Below are positions 8,006 through 16,130 of a stretch of 64,000 bases of DNA, one piece after another. The position numbers and the translations under genes are program-made. Each line of letters starts with the position of its first letter. Within the stretch, counting starts at the first letter, position 1. Origin of the DNA: Salipiger pentaromativorans (GTDB lineage Bacteria; Pseudomonadota; Alphaproteobacteria; Rhodobacterales; Rhodobacteraceae); the NCBI RefSeq assembly GCF_024721115.1, contig NZ_JAMDHK010000010.1, forward strand, positions 106,166 to 170,165. Direction: 5' to 3'. The notes beneath the pieces are model-generated. The model was not told where the DNA came from and made no database searches. It saw only the letters and a program-made list of their open reading frames with translations.

Positions 8006-8329
8006 TCAGAGGCGTGGAGGCGGCAGGTCGCGACCGAGCGACACCGCCCGTCCGGTTTCGGACCTGGGCGCGGGATACCCGTCGCGTGCCGCCTTCATTG
8101 TCACGGCCATGCTGCCATCGTCAGGCAAGGTCGCTGCGGCACAGCTCGCCATGTGATGACACTCGGGGTGGTCCACAGAGCCCTGATCTTGCGCCGCGAC
8201 CTCTTCCACGCAATCGGCGCAGCCATGGATATGATCCATATGTCCGGCCATAGGCATCGCAACGCCGGAACGCGGCAACGCCACCAGCGTGAGGAATGCC
8301 GCGAGAAGGATCAGGACAAAGATACGCAA
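8006..8329 (-). CDS. Small Cys/His-rich exported protein of a copper cluster
   Basis: The frame is open from 8377, but the best start is TTG 8329, which gives LRIFVLILLAAFLTLVALP as signal sequence and has ACGGAG close upstream. The mature part is rich in possible metal ligands: MPMAGHMDHIHGCADCVEEV and HPECHHMASC. I do not recognise a named family. Context (CueR-type promoter directly upstream, cytochrome c and multicopper oxidase downstream, copper ATPase upstream) suggests a periplasmic copper-binding protein. The function is inferred from context and composition only. Confidence 0.6.
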   Translation of the reverse strand: MRIFVLILLAAFLTLVALPRSGVAMPMAGHMDHIHGCADCVEEVAAQDQGSVDHPECHHMASCAAATLPDDGSMAVTMKAARDGYPAPRSETGRAVSLGRDLPPPRL

Positions 8330-8458
8330 GGCCGCTCCGTTTCCATGCGCAAACAAATCTGCCCTACAAGACCACACGGGGTCAACCGCTCATGCCGGGT
8401 CATACTGCCCCGCTCTCGGTCGATCTGCGAATACCGTCATTTGCGCTGTCGGTTTCCC

Positions 8459-8489
8459 TAATGAGGCTTCCTGCCACTGGAAGGTAAAG
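8459..8489 (-). promoter_or_regulatory. CueR/MerR-type promoter and operator
   Basis: Read on the minus strand, CTTTAC (8484-8489, -35) and TCATTA (8459-8464, -10) are separated by 19 bases, the overlong spacer typical of MerR-family promoters. The spacer holds the dyad ACCTTCC-N7-GGAAGCC (8465-8485), close to the CueR box. It points towards the Cys/His-rich gene at 8329 and, further on, the cytochrome c gene. No CueR gene is present in the window, so the regulator would have to act from elsewhere. Confidence 0.65.
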
Positions 8490-8526
8490 TCACGAGGTCG
8501 TGACCTTCCCCAACCCGGACCACAGG

Positions 8527-9230
8527 TCAGAGCCGTGTCACGCGCAGCCGCAACGCGTTGCCGATGACCGAAACCGAGGACAAGCTCATGGCTGCCGCCG
8601 CCACGATGGGCGACAGCAGCACGCCAAGGAACGGGTAGAGAATGCCCGCCGCCACCGGCACGCCCGCCGTGTTGTAGACAAAGGCGAAAAACAGGTTCTG
8701 GCGGATGTTGCGCATGGTCGCCTCCGCCAGCCTGCGCGCCCGGACGATGCCGGTGAGGTCGCCCCTGACCAGCGTGATGCCCGCGCTTTCCACCGCGACA
8801 TCCGCCCCGGTGCCCATGGCGATGCCCACATCCGCCTCTGCCAGCGCAGGGGCGTCGTTCACCCCATCCCCGGCCATGGCGACGGACAATCCCTCGTCCC
8901 GGAGCCGTCGGACAAGGGCGTTCTTGTCCTCGGGGCTGACCTCGGCGTGAATTTCGTCGATGCCCAGTTCCTTTGCCACGGCGCGGGCCGTGGTTTCGGC
9001 GTCGCCCGTGGCCATGACGATGCGCAGGCCCAGATCGTGCAGCGCGCGGATGGTCCCGGGCGTGGTTTCCTTGATCCGGTCGGCCACCGCAACGATCCCC
9101 GCCATCTGGCCGTCTGCCGAGACAAACATGGCGGTCTTGCCCTCGCCCTGAAGCGCCCTGGCCCGGTCGGCGAAGGCGCCGGTCGCGATCCCGAGTTCCC
9201 GGCTCAGCGCTGCGGTCGAAGCTTGCGATC
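8527..9230 (-). pseudogene. Copper-exporting P1B-type ATPase, C-terminal fragment
   Basis: About 230 codons of the end of a CopA-like ATPase: [12 protein letters not shown] of the phosphorylation domain, [27 protein letters not shown] of the hinge, and the final two membrane helices ending [10 protein letters not shown]. The DKTGT phosphorylation site, CPC channel motif and metal-binding domains are all missing. Upstream of about 9230 the frame continues for some 50 codons into sequence unlike any ATPase, which marks the truncation point. Loss of the 5' part is probably linked to the IS5-type remnant that begins near 9392. Confidence 0.82.
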
Positions 9231-9391
9231 GCTGTATTGCAGCTCGGATGGCGTGCGTGCCCTCTCGGCAGATTTGTTTCACAAATCGCCTGTCGGGTAA
9301 TAGTACGTGGCGCAGCCGTGACGAACTGGTCCCATAGTACTTCCTTCCATTCCAGCGAATGGATCGCACCATCAAACCGTGGGTCAAACAC

Positions 9392-10134
9392 CTAGGCGTC
9401 GATGAAGCGTTTCCAGCCGAAGGAAAGAGCGACGTCCGACGGGGACGAGGGTCCCAGCGATCCGCCAGATAGCTGTGTGCCGCCCACGTCCTCCTCTGAC
9501 CAGTCCACCGCCGAGCCCGACCCGATGACCCGCCCTACACGCCGCAACCGCAATGCCGAAGTCGACTTCCGTGGCGAACGACGGTCAAACGCGACCCATG
9601 CTTCGATGACCGATCCGGCCTGATCGTTCAGGCCGACTTGACGCAAGCAAACGGTCACGCCGAACGGCGTGCTGCCATCGACATGCTTCACCGCCACTCG
9701 CCCAGTTCGACCCGGCGCCTGACACTGGCAGCGGACCGCGGCTACGACAGCGCGGACTTTGTCCCCGAGCTGCGCCAGATGGTGGTCACGCCGCATGTCG
9801 CCCAGAAGTCCCGGCACTCCGCCATCGACGGCAGAACCACTCGGCACCCCGGCTACGCCCAATCGCAGTGGCGCAGGAAGAAGATCGAGGAACCTTTTGG
9901 CTGGGTCAAAACCGTCGGCGGCATGGCGCAGACCCTGTATCGCGGCATCGAACGTGTGCGGGCTCGCTTCACGCTGGCGATGGCGGCGTGCAACCTCGCG
10001 AGGCTGCCCAAATTACTCGCCGCCTGGGCCGGAAAGCGGCCGAAGCGGCCATTTGCCCGCGCCCAAGGCCCCCACGACAGCTCCGTCCACAGGAAGCCGT
10101 TCCAAACGCGAGGCTTTTTTCAGCGGCCTGCTAG
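9392..10134 (+). pseudogene. IS5-type transposase remnant flanked by CTAG
   Basis: Two out-of-phase pieces remain. The first (from about 9402) ends RNAEVDFRGERRSNATHASM. The second (9608-10134) reads GLIVQADLTQANGHAERRAA, ADRGYDSADFV, IEEPFGWVKTVGGM and RARFTLAMAACNLARLPKLL, which covers the second Asp and the Glu of the DDE triad. The segment between them (roughly 50 codons in relatives) and the N-terminal domain are deleted. CTAG occurs at both edges (9392-9395 and 10131-10134), which would suit an IS427-type target duplication, but the left terminal repeat is missing, so this is only suggestive. Confidence 0.7.
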
Positions 10135-10916
10135 AGGGGCCCGCCCGGCCTTTCCCCCGACGGGACGCCGGGTACGCCAGTCTGCGCATTCGGAAGGCGG
10201 CTGTCCCGGATGAGGTTCACGACCTGCTCGTAACGGTCCGGCCGGCAATACAGTTCGACATAGACCAGCGGGTGGTCGTCGGCGGTAAAGTAGGTCCGGC
10301 GCACAATCAGCACCGGCGCCCCCTGCTCCATGCCCAGACGGCGGGAAATCTCGGCATCGGCGAGCGCCGCGGTGATGGCCTGACGCGCGCGCGTGGCGAC
10401 ACGGCCGCTGTATTCCTGCACCAGATCGACGAAGAACGCGGTGCCCAGGCGGTTGTCGGGGATGTCCTTTGTCATCCGCGCTTCCGCAAAAAGATGCGAG
10501 AAGGAATAGGGCAGCCCATTGTTGGTCAGAATGCGCTGCACCCGAAAGATCTGATCGTCCTTGCCGAGCCCGAACATCTTGCTGACTTTAGGGAAGTGCT
10601 CGGCCGGCTCCAGCTGGGCGCTGATCGTGAGCTGCTGATCGACCCGAAATTCGCCGGTGAGATCCTCGAGCGCGCCAATCGCCCAATAGCCGCCGCGCCC
10701 TTCGCGCACGATCTGCGTTCCGCGCCCGGCCGTGCGGGTGATCAACCCGTCGTTCACCAGCTGCTGGAGCGCGGCGCGGATCGTATGCCGACTTACCTTG
10801 AATTCCGCGATCAGCAGGCGCTCGGGAGGCAGCTGGTCGTGCTGATATTCATTGGCGATGATTCGGCGGCGAATCTCATCCGCGATCTTCCGGTGAGTCG
10901 GGGTGGACTTGGTCAA
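10131..10916 (-). CDS. GntR-family regulator with UTRA ligand domain (HutC type)
   Basis: A 261-residue regulator. The N-terminal winged helix (residues 8-75) contains LPPERLLIAEFKVSRHTIRAALQQLVNDGLITRTAGRGT. The rest is a UTRA effector domain with the usual features RVQRILTNNGLPYSFSH and PVLIVRRTYFTADDHPLVYVE. The gene is divergent from the TRAP/dehydrogenase operon starting at 11511, so it probably represses that operon and responds to its substrate or an intermediate. The TAG stop lies inside CTAG at the edge of the IS5-type remnant, so the natural C-terminus may have been trimmed; the last residues (GVPGVPSGERPGGPL) are low-complexity. Confidence 0.9.
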   Translation of the reverse strand: MTKSTPTHRKIADEIRRRIIANEYQHDQLPPERLLIAEFKVSRHTIRAALQQLVNDGLITRTAGRGTQIVREGRGGYWAIGALEDLTGEFRVDQQLTISAQLEPAEHFPKVSKMFGLGKDDQIFRVQRILTNNGLPYSFSHLFAEARMTKDIPDNRLGTAFFVDLVQEYSGRVATRARQAITAALADAEISRRLGMEQGAPVLIVRRTYFTADDHPLVYVELYCRPDRYEQVVNLIRDSRLPNAQTGVPGVPSGERPGGPL

Positions 10917-10957
10917 GGCGGTCCTTTCGATGCGACGGCAGGTGTCGCCATGCAGCT

Positions 10958-11028
10958 AAAATATCCAGATAATTAGAAGCATAGATTTTTCAAAATATCC
11001 AGAAAATGTCCGAAAATTTTCTGAACAT
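10958..11028. promoter_or_regulatory. AT-rich repeats upstream of the gntR-type gene, likely operators
   Basis: AAAATATCCAGA occurs twice in direct orientation, at 10958-10969 and 10992-11003, 34 bases apart. It is followed by an imperfect palindrome around GAAAATTTTC (about 11005-11028, arms ATGTCC and GAACAT). This lies in a strikingly AT-rich 600-base region (10917-11510) between the regulator and the divergent operon, which holds no gene. The related words AATATCCG and AATGTCCG recur at 11220-11250. The pattern suits multiple GntR/UTRA binding sites. Confidence 0.45.
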
Positions 11029-11229
11029 CTGCGAAAGAGCTGTTTTGGCCCTGCGATGGAGTCGGCGAAGGCACCTCATAAGCAATTTACATAAATCAAT
11101 AAACTTCATGAATCTCGAAAAATATGTGAGATGCGGGATCGCAATCACCAACTTGAAAATGTCCGGGGTGATGCGTAAGAGCGTCGATTTTTGGCGATAA
11201 GTTTGGAGAGGCCTCCCATAAATATCCGT

Positions 11230-11248
11230 ACATTTTATTGACAAATGT
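11230..11248 (+). promoter_or_regulatory. Possible operator and -35 element of the TRAP/dehydrogenase operon
   Basis: ACATTT (11230-11235) and AAATGT (11243-11248) form an inverted repeat that embeds a consensus -35 hexamer TTGACA (11238-11243). A binding protein here would block polymerase, as expected for repression by the divergent GntR-type regulator. No good -10 box was found at 17 bases. From here to 11510 the sequence becomes GC-rich and holds no clear gene. Confidence 0.35.
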
Positions 11249-11510
11249 CCGCGATCCGGGCTCTTCTGGCCTCACACCGCCAGAGGAGCCGGAGATGTCC
11301 GGGGCGGAAACCGGGAGGACAGACATGACGCCAGACCAGCCGCGCCCGACGCATCCCCCGTCCGCGTTGCGGTTCTGACCGGAGCGCGCAAGGGCCCGCG
11401 CTCCGGGCCGTTTCGCACAGACCTATCCGACAAACGCGCCCGGCACTGGCCGGGCGCAGAGACCGGGTGTGCCTTGGCCGCCCTTTGCTGCAGGGACTGA
11501 ACCCACCGCC

Positions 11511-12392
11511 ATGACCGATCATCGTTTCCGCGCCCTCGAGATTTCCCAGGACGGCCAGGTGGCCACGATCCGCATTCTGCCCCTGCGAGACACGCTGGTG
11601 ATGGATGACCCCGTGGATGTGCACACAGAGATGCCGCGCGCCATCGAACAGCTGCGCCTCGACAACAGCGTGCGAATCGTCGTGCTGACCGGGGCCTATG
11701 ACGGCGAGTTTCTGGTGCCGCCACCCAACGACTACTACACCAGCGAGCGGGCGACGGCGCGGCTGGGCGATCCCTACGGGATCTGGAATGTCTCGAACGG
11801 CATGCTGCGCTGCTGCCAAGCGCTGACCGAGATCGAAAAGCCTGTGATCGCCAAGCTGAACGGCGATGCGATCGGCTTCGGGCAAAGCATTGCCCTGGGC
11901 TGCGACCTGATCCTCGCGCGGGAGGATGCGGTGATCTCGGATGCGCATCTGGGCATGTCCGAGGTGGTCACCAGCGGTGGCAGGCGCGTGGGGCTGCCTT
12001 TTGCGACCGTGCCGGGGGACGGGGCGGGGGCGCTGATGCCGCTCTTCATGCCGCCGACCAAGGCCAAGGAATACATGATGCTGTCCAGGAGCTATACGGC
12101 GGCGGAACTGGCGCAGATGAACATCGTCAACCGCGCGGTGCCTGCGGCGGAGCTGGATGCGGTGACGGATGAGGTGATCGCCGCGCTGCTGAAGCGTTCG
12201 GCCTTTGCGCTGGCCTGGACCAAGCGGATCATGAACCGGCATGTGGCCCAGCAGGCCAATCTGACGCTGGATGCGGCGGTGGCCTATGAGGCGCTGAATT
12301 TCAGCCAGATCCAGCACCTTGGCTATGACGGCGATCCCAGATCCCTGACCGAGCCGCAAGATGCCGCCACCGCCGCCAAGACGCGCGGATGA
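11511..12392 (+). CDS. Enoyl-CoA hydratase/isomerase family protein
   Basis: A 293-residue crotonase-fold protein starting MTDHRFRALEIS. The oxyanion-hole segment is NGDAIGFGQSIALGCDLILA, and the second conserved block is LGMSEVVTSGGRRVGLPFAT, where crotonases usually have a PGxGG-like turn. The later VPGDGAGALMPLFM block is typical of a sub-branch whose members I cannot assign to a reaction; the canonical catalytic glutamates are not obvious, so chemistry other than enoyl-CoA hydration is possible. It is the first gene of the operon running to 20515 and overlaps the next gene by four bases (ATGA). Confidence 0.8.
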   Translation: MTDHRFRALEISQDGQVATIRILPLRDTLVMDDPVDVHTEMPRAIEQLRLDNSVRIVVLTGAYDGEFLVPPPNDYYTSERATARLGDPYGIWNVSNGMLRCCQALTEIEKPVIAKLNGDAIGFGQSIALGCDLILAREDAVISDAHLGMSEVVTSGGRRVGLPFATVPGDGAGALMPLFMPPTKAKEYMMLSRSYTAAELAQMNIVNRAVPAAELDAVTDEVIAALLKRSAFALAWTKRIMNRHVAQQANLTLDAAVAYEALNFSQIQHLGYDGDPRSLTEPQDAATAAKTRG

Positions 12393-13261
12393 ATGTGGGG
12401 GATCGTCGGATGCGGGATCTGAGGGGAAAAACGGCCATCGTCACCGGCGCTGCGGGGATCCGTGGCATGGGCCGCGCGATAGCCGGGCGTCTGGCCGAAG
12501 AGGGCGTGTCGGTCGCGGTGCTGGATCATCCCGACGCGCCCCGCGGGTTCACGCCCGAGGCTCGGGCGGCGGGATGGCGCGGCCTGCCCAGCGTCGTGGC
12601 GGAGCTCGAGGCGGCGGGCGTTCCGGCGCTCGCGCTCGATTGCGATCTGACCGACCCCGGCGCGGTGGCGCGTGCGGTGGACCGCGCCCGAGAGGGGCTT
12701 GGCGGGGTGGATATTCTGGTGAACAGCGCCGCGATCACCGGCCCGGTCGATGTGCCCGCCACCGATCTCCCGGATGCGGTCTGGGACAGGGTGGTGAAGG
12801 TCGATCTTTACGGCGCGTTCTACATCGCCCGCGCGGCGGCACGGGCGATGCTGGATCAGGGCCGGGGCGGGTCCATCGTCCTGCTGGCCTCCTGGGTGGC
12901 AAAGACCGGCGTGCGCGGCATGGCCTCTTATACGGCGGCGAAGGCGGGGGTGCTGGGTCTGACCCAGACCATGGCCATCGAGCTGGCGCCAAAGGGCATT
13001 CGGGTCAACGCGGTCTGCCCCGGCGGGGTGCCCACGGACATCAATTACGGAAACATCCTGCGCATCGCGGAGGAGCGGGGGGTCAGTCTGGAGGAGGCGC
13101 GGCAGCTGCACATCGCCTCGTTTCGGGCCGGGGTGCCGCTGGGCCGCGCGGGCGAGGTGACCGAGATCGCCAACGCGGTGGCGTTCCTCGCGTCGGAGCA
13201 GGCCAGCTATGTGACCGGGCAATCTCTCAATGTCGATGGCGGCGGGCTGATGGCGCGCTAG
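12389..13261 (+). CDS. Short-chain dehydrogenase/reductase (SDR)
   Basis: A 290-residue classical SDR with cofactor loop TGAAGIRGMG (unusually long, two residues more than TGxxxGxG), ILVNSAA in place of NNAG, catalytic serine in LLASW and YTAAK. The C-terminus YVTGQSLNVDGGGLMAR is standard. An internal ATG (MRDLRGKTAIV, 12410) is an alternative start that would fit the usual SDR N-terminus; the upstream ATG overlaps the previous stop and is favoured by coupling. It is second in the operon and probably oxidises a hydroxyl group of the imported substrate or an intermediate. Confidence 0.88.
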   Translation: MNVGDRRMRDLRGKTAIVTGAAGIRGMGRAIAGRLAEEGVSVAVLDHPDAPRGFTPEARAAGWRGLPSVVAELEAAGVPALALDCDLTDPGAVARAVDRAREGLGGVDILVNSAAITGPVDVPATDLPDAVWDRVVKVDLYGAFYIARAAARAMLDQGRGGSIVLLASWVAKTGVRGMASYTAAKAGVLGLTQTMAIELAPKGIRVNAVCPGGVPTDINYGNILRIAEERGVSLEEARQLHIASFRAGVPLGRAGEVTEIANAVAFLASEQASYVTGQSLNVDGGGLMAR

Positions 13262-13298
13262 GCGGCGCGTCGTCCTCCCGTGAATGAAAGGAAGATCA

Positions 13299-14078
13299 AT
13301 GGCGGCATCCCCAGGCATATCCGCTCCGGCGCAGGCGCCGGTTGTGCTGGTGACCGGCGCGGCGGACGGGATCGGCTGGGCCACGGCGCGGGCCTTTGCG
13401 GCCGAGGGCGCGCGGGTCGTGCTGGTCGATCTGCGGGCCGACGCGGCGGAGGCGCGCCGCGCCGAGCTGGGCGGGACGCATCTGGCCTTCGGCGCCGATG
13501 TCTCGGACCAGGCGGATGTGGCCCGGATGATGACGGCGGTAGAGGCCGCCTGTGGCCGCATCGACGTTCTGGTGAACAATGCGGGGATCCCGGAGCAGTC
13601 GCTGCCCACGCTGGAGCAGGATCTCGACAGGTTCGACCGCATTCTCGACGTGCATCTGCGCGGGCTGTTCCTGATGAGCCGCGAGGCCGCCCGGATCATG
13701 CTGCGCCAGCAAAGCGGCGCCATCGTGAATGTCAGTTCCATTGTCGCGATCCGGGGTGTGCCGGGGCGCAACGGCTATGGCGCCGCCAAGGCGGGCGTGC
13801 TGGCCATGACGCGGGCCATGGCCTGCGAATGGGCCGGATCGGGGCTGCGGGTGAACGCGGTGATCCCAGGTTATGTGCGCACCGAACTGGTGCGCCGTCT
13901 GGAGGAGAGCGGCACGCTCGACTCCGCCAGGATGACCGGGAGCACGCCGATGGGGCGGCTGGCACGGCCCGAGGAGATCGCCGACGCCATCGCTTATCTT
14001 GCCTCGCCTCGCGCGAGTTTCATCACCGGGGCGTCGCTGGCCGTGGACGGCGGCTGGACCGCCTCGGGCATGGCGTAA
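13299..14078 (+). CDS. Short-chain dehydrogenase/reductase (SDR), second copy
   Basis: A 259-residue SDR, start at ATG 13299 because AAGGAAG precedes it at good spacing; an ATG five codons upstream (13284) is also open. Motifs: TGAADGIG, VLVNNAG, serine in VSSIVA, YGAAK, and the end FITGASLAVDGG. It is clearly related to, but diverged from, the preceding SDR, so the two probably act on different positions or stereoisomers and are not a recent duplication. It lies 37 bases after the first SDR in the same operon. Confidence 0.88.
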   Translation: MAASPGISAPAQAPVVLVTGAADGIGWATARAFAAEGARVVLVDLRADAAEARRAELGGTHLAFGADVSDQADVARMMTAVEAACGRIDVLVNNAGIPEQSLPTLEQDLDRFDRILDVHLRGLFLMSREAARIMLRQQSGAIVNVSSIVAIRGVPGRNGYGAAKAGVLAMTRAMACEWAGSGLRVNAVIPGYVRTELVRRLEESGTLDSARMTGSTPMGRLARPEEIADAIAYLASPRASFITGASLAVDGGWTASGMA

Positions 14079-14165
14079 GGCGCGGGGATGGGTGCCACCA
14101 CCTACAGCGGCGGCCGCGCCCAGAGCAACGACAGCCGGGCCGGATCCGGCGGCAGGAGAGACCCG

Positions 14166-14783
14166 ATGACGCGCGCCAGACCGACGCCCCATGCCCTCGA
14201 CCGGATCATTCTGGCGAGCGACCGATGGCTGCGCCAGGCCGAGGCCGCGCTGCTGGCGGTCGCCTGTGTGGCGCTGCTGATGATCATGGGGCTGATCTCG
14301 GCCGACGCGCTGTCGCGCTACCTGCTGAACAAGCCGCTGACCTTCACCTACGATCTGGTGATCATGTATCTGCTGCCGGCGGCGATGTTCTTTGTCGTGC
14401 CCTATGCGCTGCGGGCCGGGGAACATGTGACGCTGGACATTCTGGCCCACAACCTGCCCCGGCGGCTGCGCCATCTGGCCCTGGGCATCGGCTTTCTCGT
14501 CGCCCTGCCGCTGTTCGTGCTCATCGCCAACGAGATGTGGATCAAGACCCATGAAAGCTGGGTGTCGGGATTGCGCTCGGCGGCGCAGATCGCCTGGCCG
14601 ATCTGGGTCAAGTCCGCCGTCATTCTGGTGTCCTTCGCGGTGATCTCGGTGCGGGTGCTGCATTTCGCGGTCGCCAACCTGTCGGCGGCGGTCTCCGCGC
14701 GCCCGGTCTGGGGCGATCATCTGTCCGCTGTGACCGAGGCGCCGGACGCCGCCGGACCGCAGCCGCATCCGGGGGAAAAGTGA
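14166..14783 (+). CDS. dctQ: TRAP transporter small permease (DctQ)
   Basis: A 205-residue four-helix membrane protein of the DctQ family: hydrophobic segments at AALLAVACVALLMIMGLI, LVIMYLLPAAMFFVVPYALR, LALGIGFLVALPLFVLIA and IWVKSAVILVSFAVISVRVL. The start at ATG 14166 gives a normal basic N-terminus; the frame is open further upstream but that sequence is not membrane-protein-like. It overlaps nothing and is followed one base later by the large permease, so the two are co-translated. With DctM and the DctP at 17621 it makes a complete TRAP importer. Confidence 0.88.
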   Translation: MTRARPTPHALDRIILASDRWLRQAEAALLAVACVALLMIMGLISADALSRYLLNKPLTFTYDLVIMYLLPAAMFFVVPYALRAGEHVTLDILAHNLPRRLRHLALGIGFLVALPLFVLIANEMWIKTHESWVSGLRSAAQIAWPIWVKSAVILVSFAVISVRVLHFAVANLSAAVSARPVWGDHLSAVTEAPDAAGPQPHPGEK

Positions 14784-14784
14784 G

Positions 14785-16068
14785 ATGGTCCTGACATCCG
14801 GCCTCGTGGTCCTGTTTGTGATGCTGGCTCTGGGCATTCCGGTGGCGATCTCTCTGGCGGTGTCCGGCGCGGTCGGGCTCTACCTGATCGGGGGCAGCCA
14901 TGTGGTGATCGGCATCATCGGCTCCACCGCCGAATCCGCCATGCACAGCTATGAATTCGCGATGATCCCGCTGTTTATCCTGATGGCGAATTTCATCCTC
15001 GTCAGCGGTGTCGGCGACGACATGTTCGACATCGCCAAGAAGTGGATGGGCCGCACGCCGGGCGGGCTGGCCCATGCCACCGCGGCGACGGGTGCCGCCT
15101 TCGGGGCCATTTCCGGCTCGAGCACGGCGGCGGCGGCGACGCTGGCCTCGACCAGCATACCGGGCATGATCCGGCAGGGTTACGATGTGAAGCTGGCCTC
15201 GGGCGTTGCCGCGATCTCGGGCACGCTGGCGATGCTGATCCCGCCAAGCGCCGCGATGGTGATCTATGCGCTGCTGGCCGAGATGAGCATTGCCAAGCTG
15301 CTGATCGCGGGGCTGGTGCCGGGGCTGCTGATCACGCTGACGATCATCCTGACCGTGCTGCTGCTTGTCTGGCTGCGTCCCGATCACGCCCCCGCCGCGC
15401 AGAGCTATTCCCTGCGGGAAAAGATCAGATCGCTGCGCACCGCCTGGAGCTTCATGCTGCTTTTCTCGCTGGTGACGCTGACGATCTATCTGGGGATCGG
15501 CACGCCGACCGAAGCCTCCGCGCTCGGTGCGCTCGGCGCCTTCGTGCTGGCGGTGATCCGGCGGCCGAACCTCAGGGTCTTTGCCGAGGCCACGGTGCGG
15601 GCGGTGTCGGCAAGCTGCATGATCGCCTTCATCGTCTTCGGCGCGCTGATCTTCGGTTATTTCCTGACGCTGACCCAGGTGGCGCAGAACCTGATCACGT
15701 TCCTGGCGGAATCGCAGGTGGACCGCACGGTCATCCTGATCTGTATCCTTGGCATGTATCTGGTGCTGGGCTGTTTCGTCGATCTGATCACCATGCTCAT
15801 CCTGACCGTGCCGATCGTGTCGCCGTTGATCGTGCATCTGGGCTACGATCCGATCTGGTTCGCCGTGCTGACGATCATCATGGGCGAGGTGGGGATGGTC
15901 ACCCCGCCGATGGGGCTGAACTGCTTCGTCATCTCGAAATACACCAATATCCCGGTGGGACAGGTCTTTCGCGGCTCATATCCGCATGTGCTGGCGCATC
16001 TGGTGCTGGTCGCCATCCTGGCCGCCTTTCCGCAGATCATCCTGTGGCTTCCCGGAACGATGAACTGA
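14785..16068 (+). CDS. dctM: TRAP transporter large permease (DctM)
   Basis: A 427-residue polytopic protein of the DctM family. Recognisable blocks are MIPLFILMANFILVSGVGDD, the glycine/serine-rich FGAISGSSTAAAATLAS, LIPPSAAMVIYALLAE and the second repeat MVTPPMGLNCFVISKYT, which mark the two inverted halves. About 11-12 membrane segments are expected. It imports an organic anion with the DctP protein using a sodium or proton gradient. The gene is intact and sits directly after dctQ. Confidence 0.93.
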   Translation: MVLTSGLVVLFVMLALGIPVAISLAVSGAVGLYLIGGSHVVIGIIGSTAESAMHSYEFAMIPLFILMANFILVSGVGDDMFDIAKKWMGRTPGGLAHATAATGAAFGAISGSSTAAAATLASTSIPGMIRQGYDVKLASGVAAISGTLAMLIPPSAAMVIYALLAEMSIAKLLIAGLVPGLLITLTIILTVLLLVWLRPDHAPAAQSYSLREKIRSLRTAWSFMLLFSLVTLTIYLGIGTPTEASALGALGAFVLAVIRRPNLRVFAEATVRAVSASCMIAFIVFGALIFGYFLTLTQVAQNLITFLAESQVDRTVILICILGMYLVLGCFVDLITMLILTVPIVSPLIVHLGYDPIWFAVLTIIMGEVGMVTPPMGLNCFVISKYTNIPVGQVFRGSYPHVLAHLVLVAILAAFPQIILWLPGTMN

Positions 16069-16130
16069 GATCGCGCCGCCCCTGCGCCGCCGGGTCGGGG
16101 GCCGGCTGCCGATGACATGGAGACGATGAC

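Noticed and set aside
9231..9391. Minus-strand extension of the copper ATPase frame as its true N-terminus
   Set aside because: The roughly 50 codons have no P-type ATPase features and the essential DKTGT region is missing, so this is foreign sequence fused by rearrangement.
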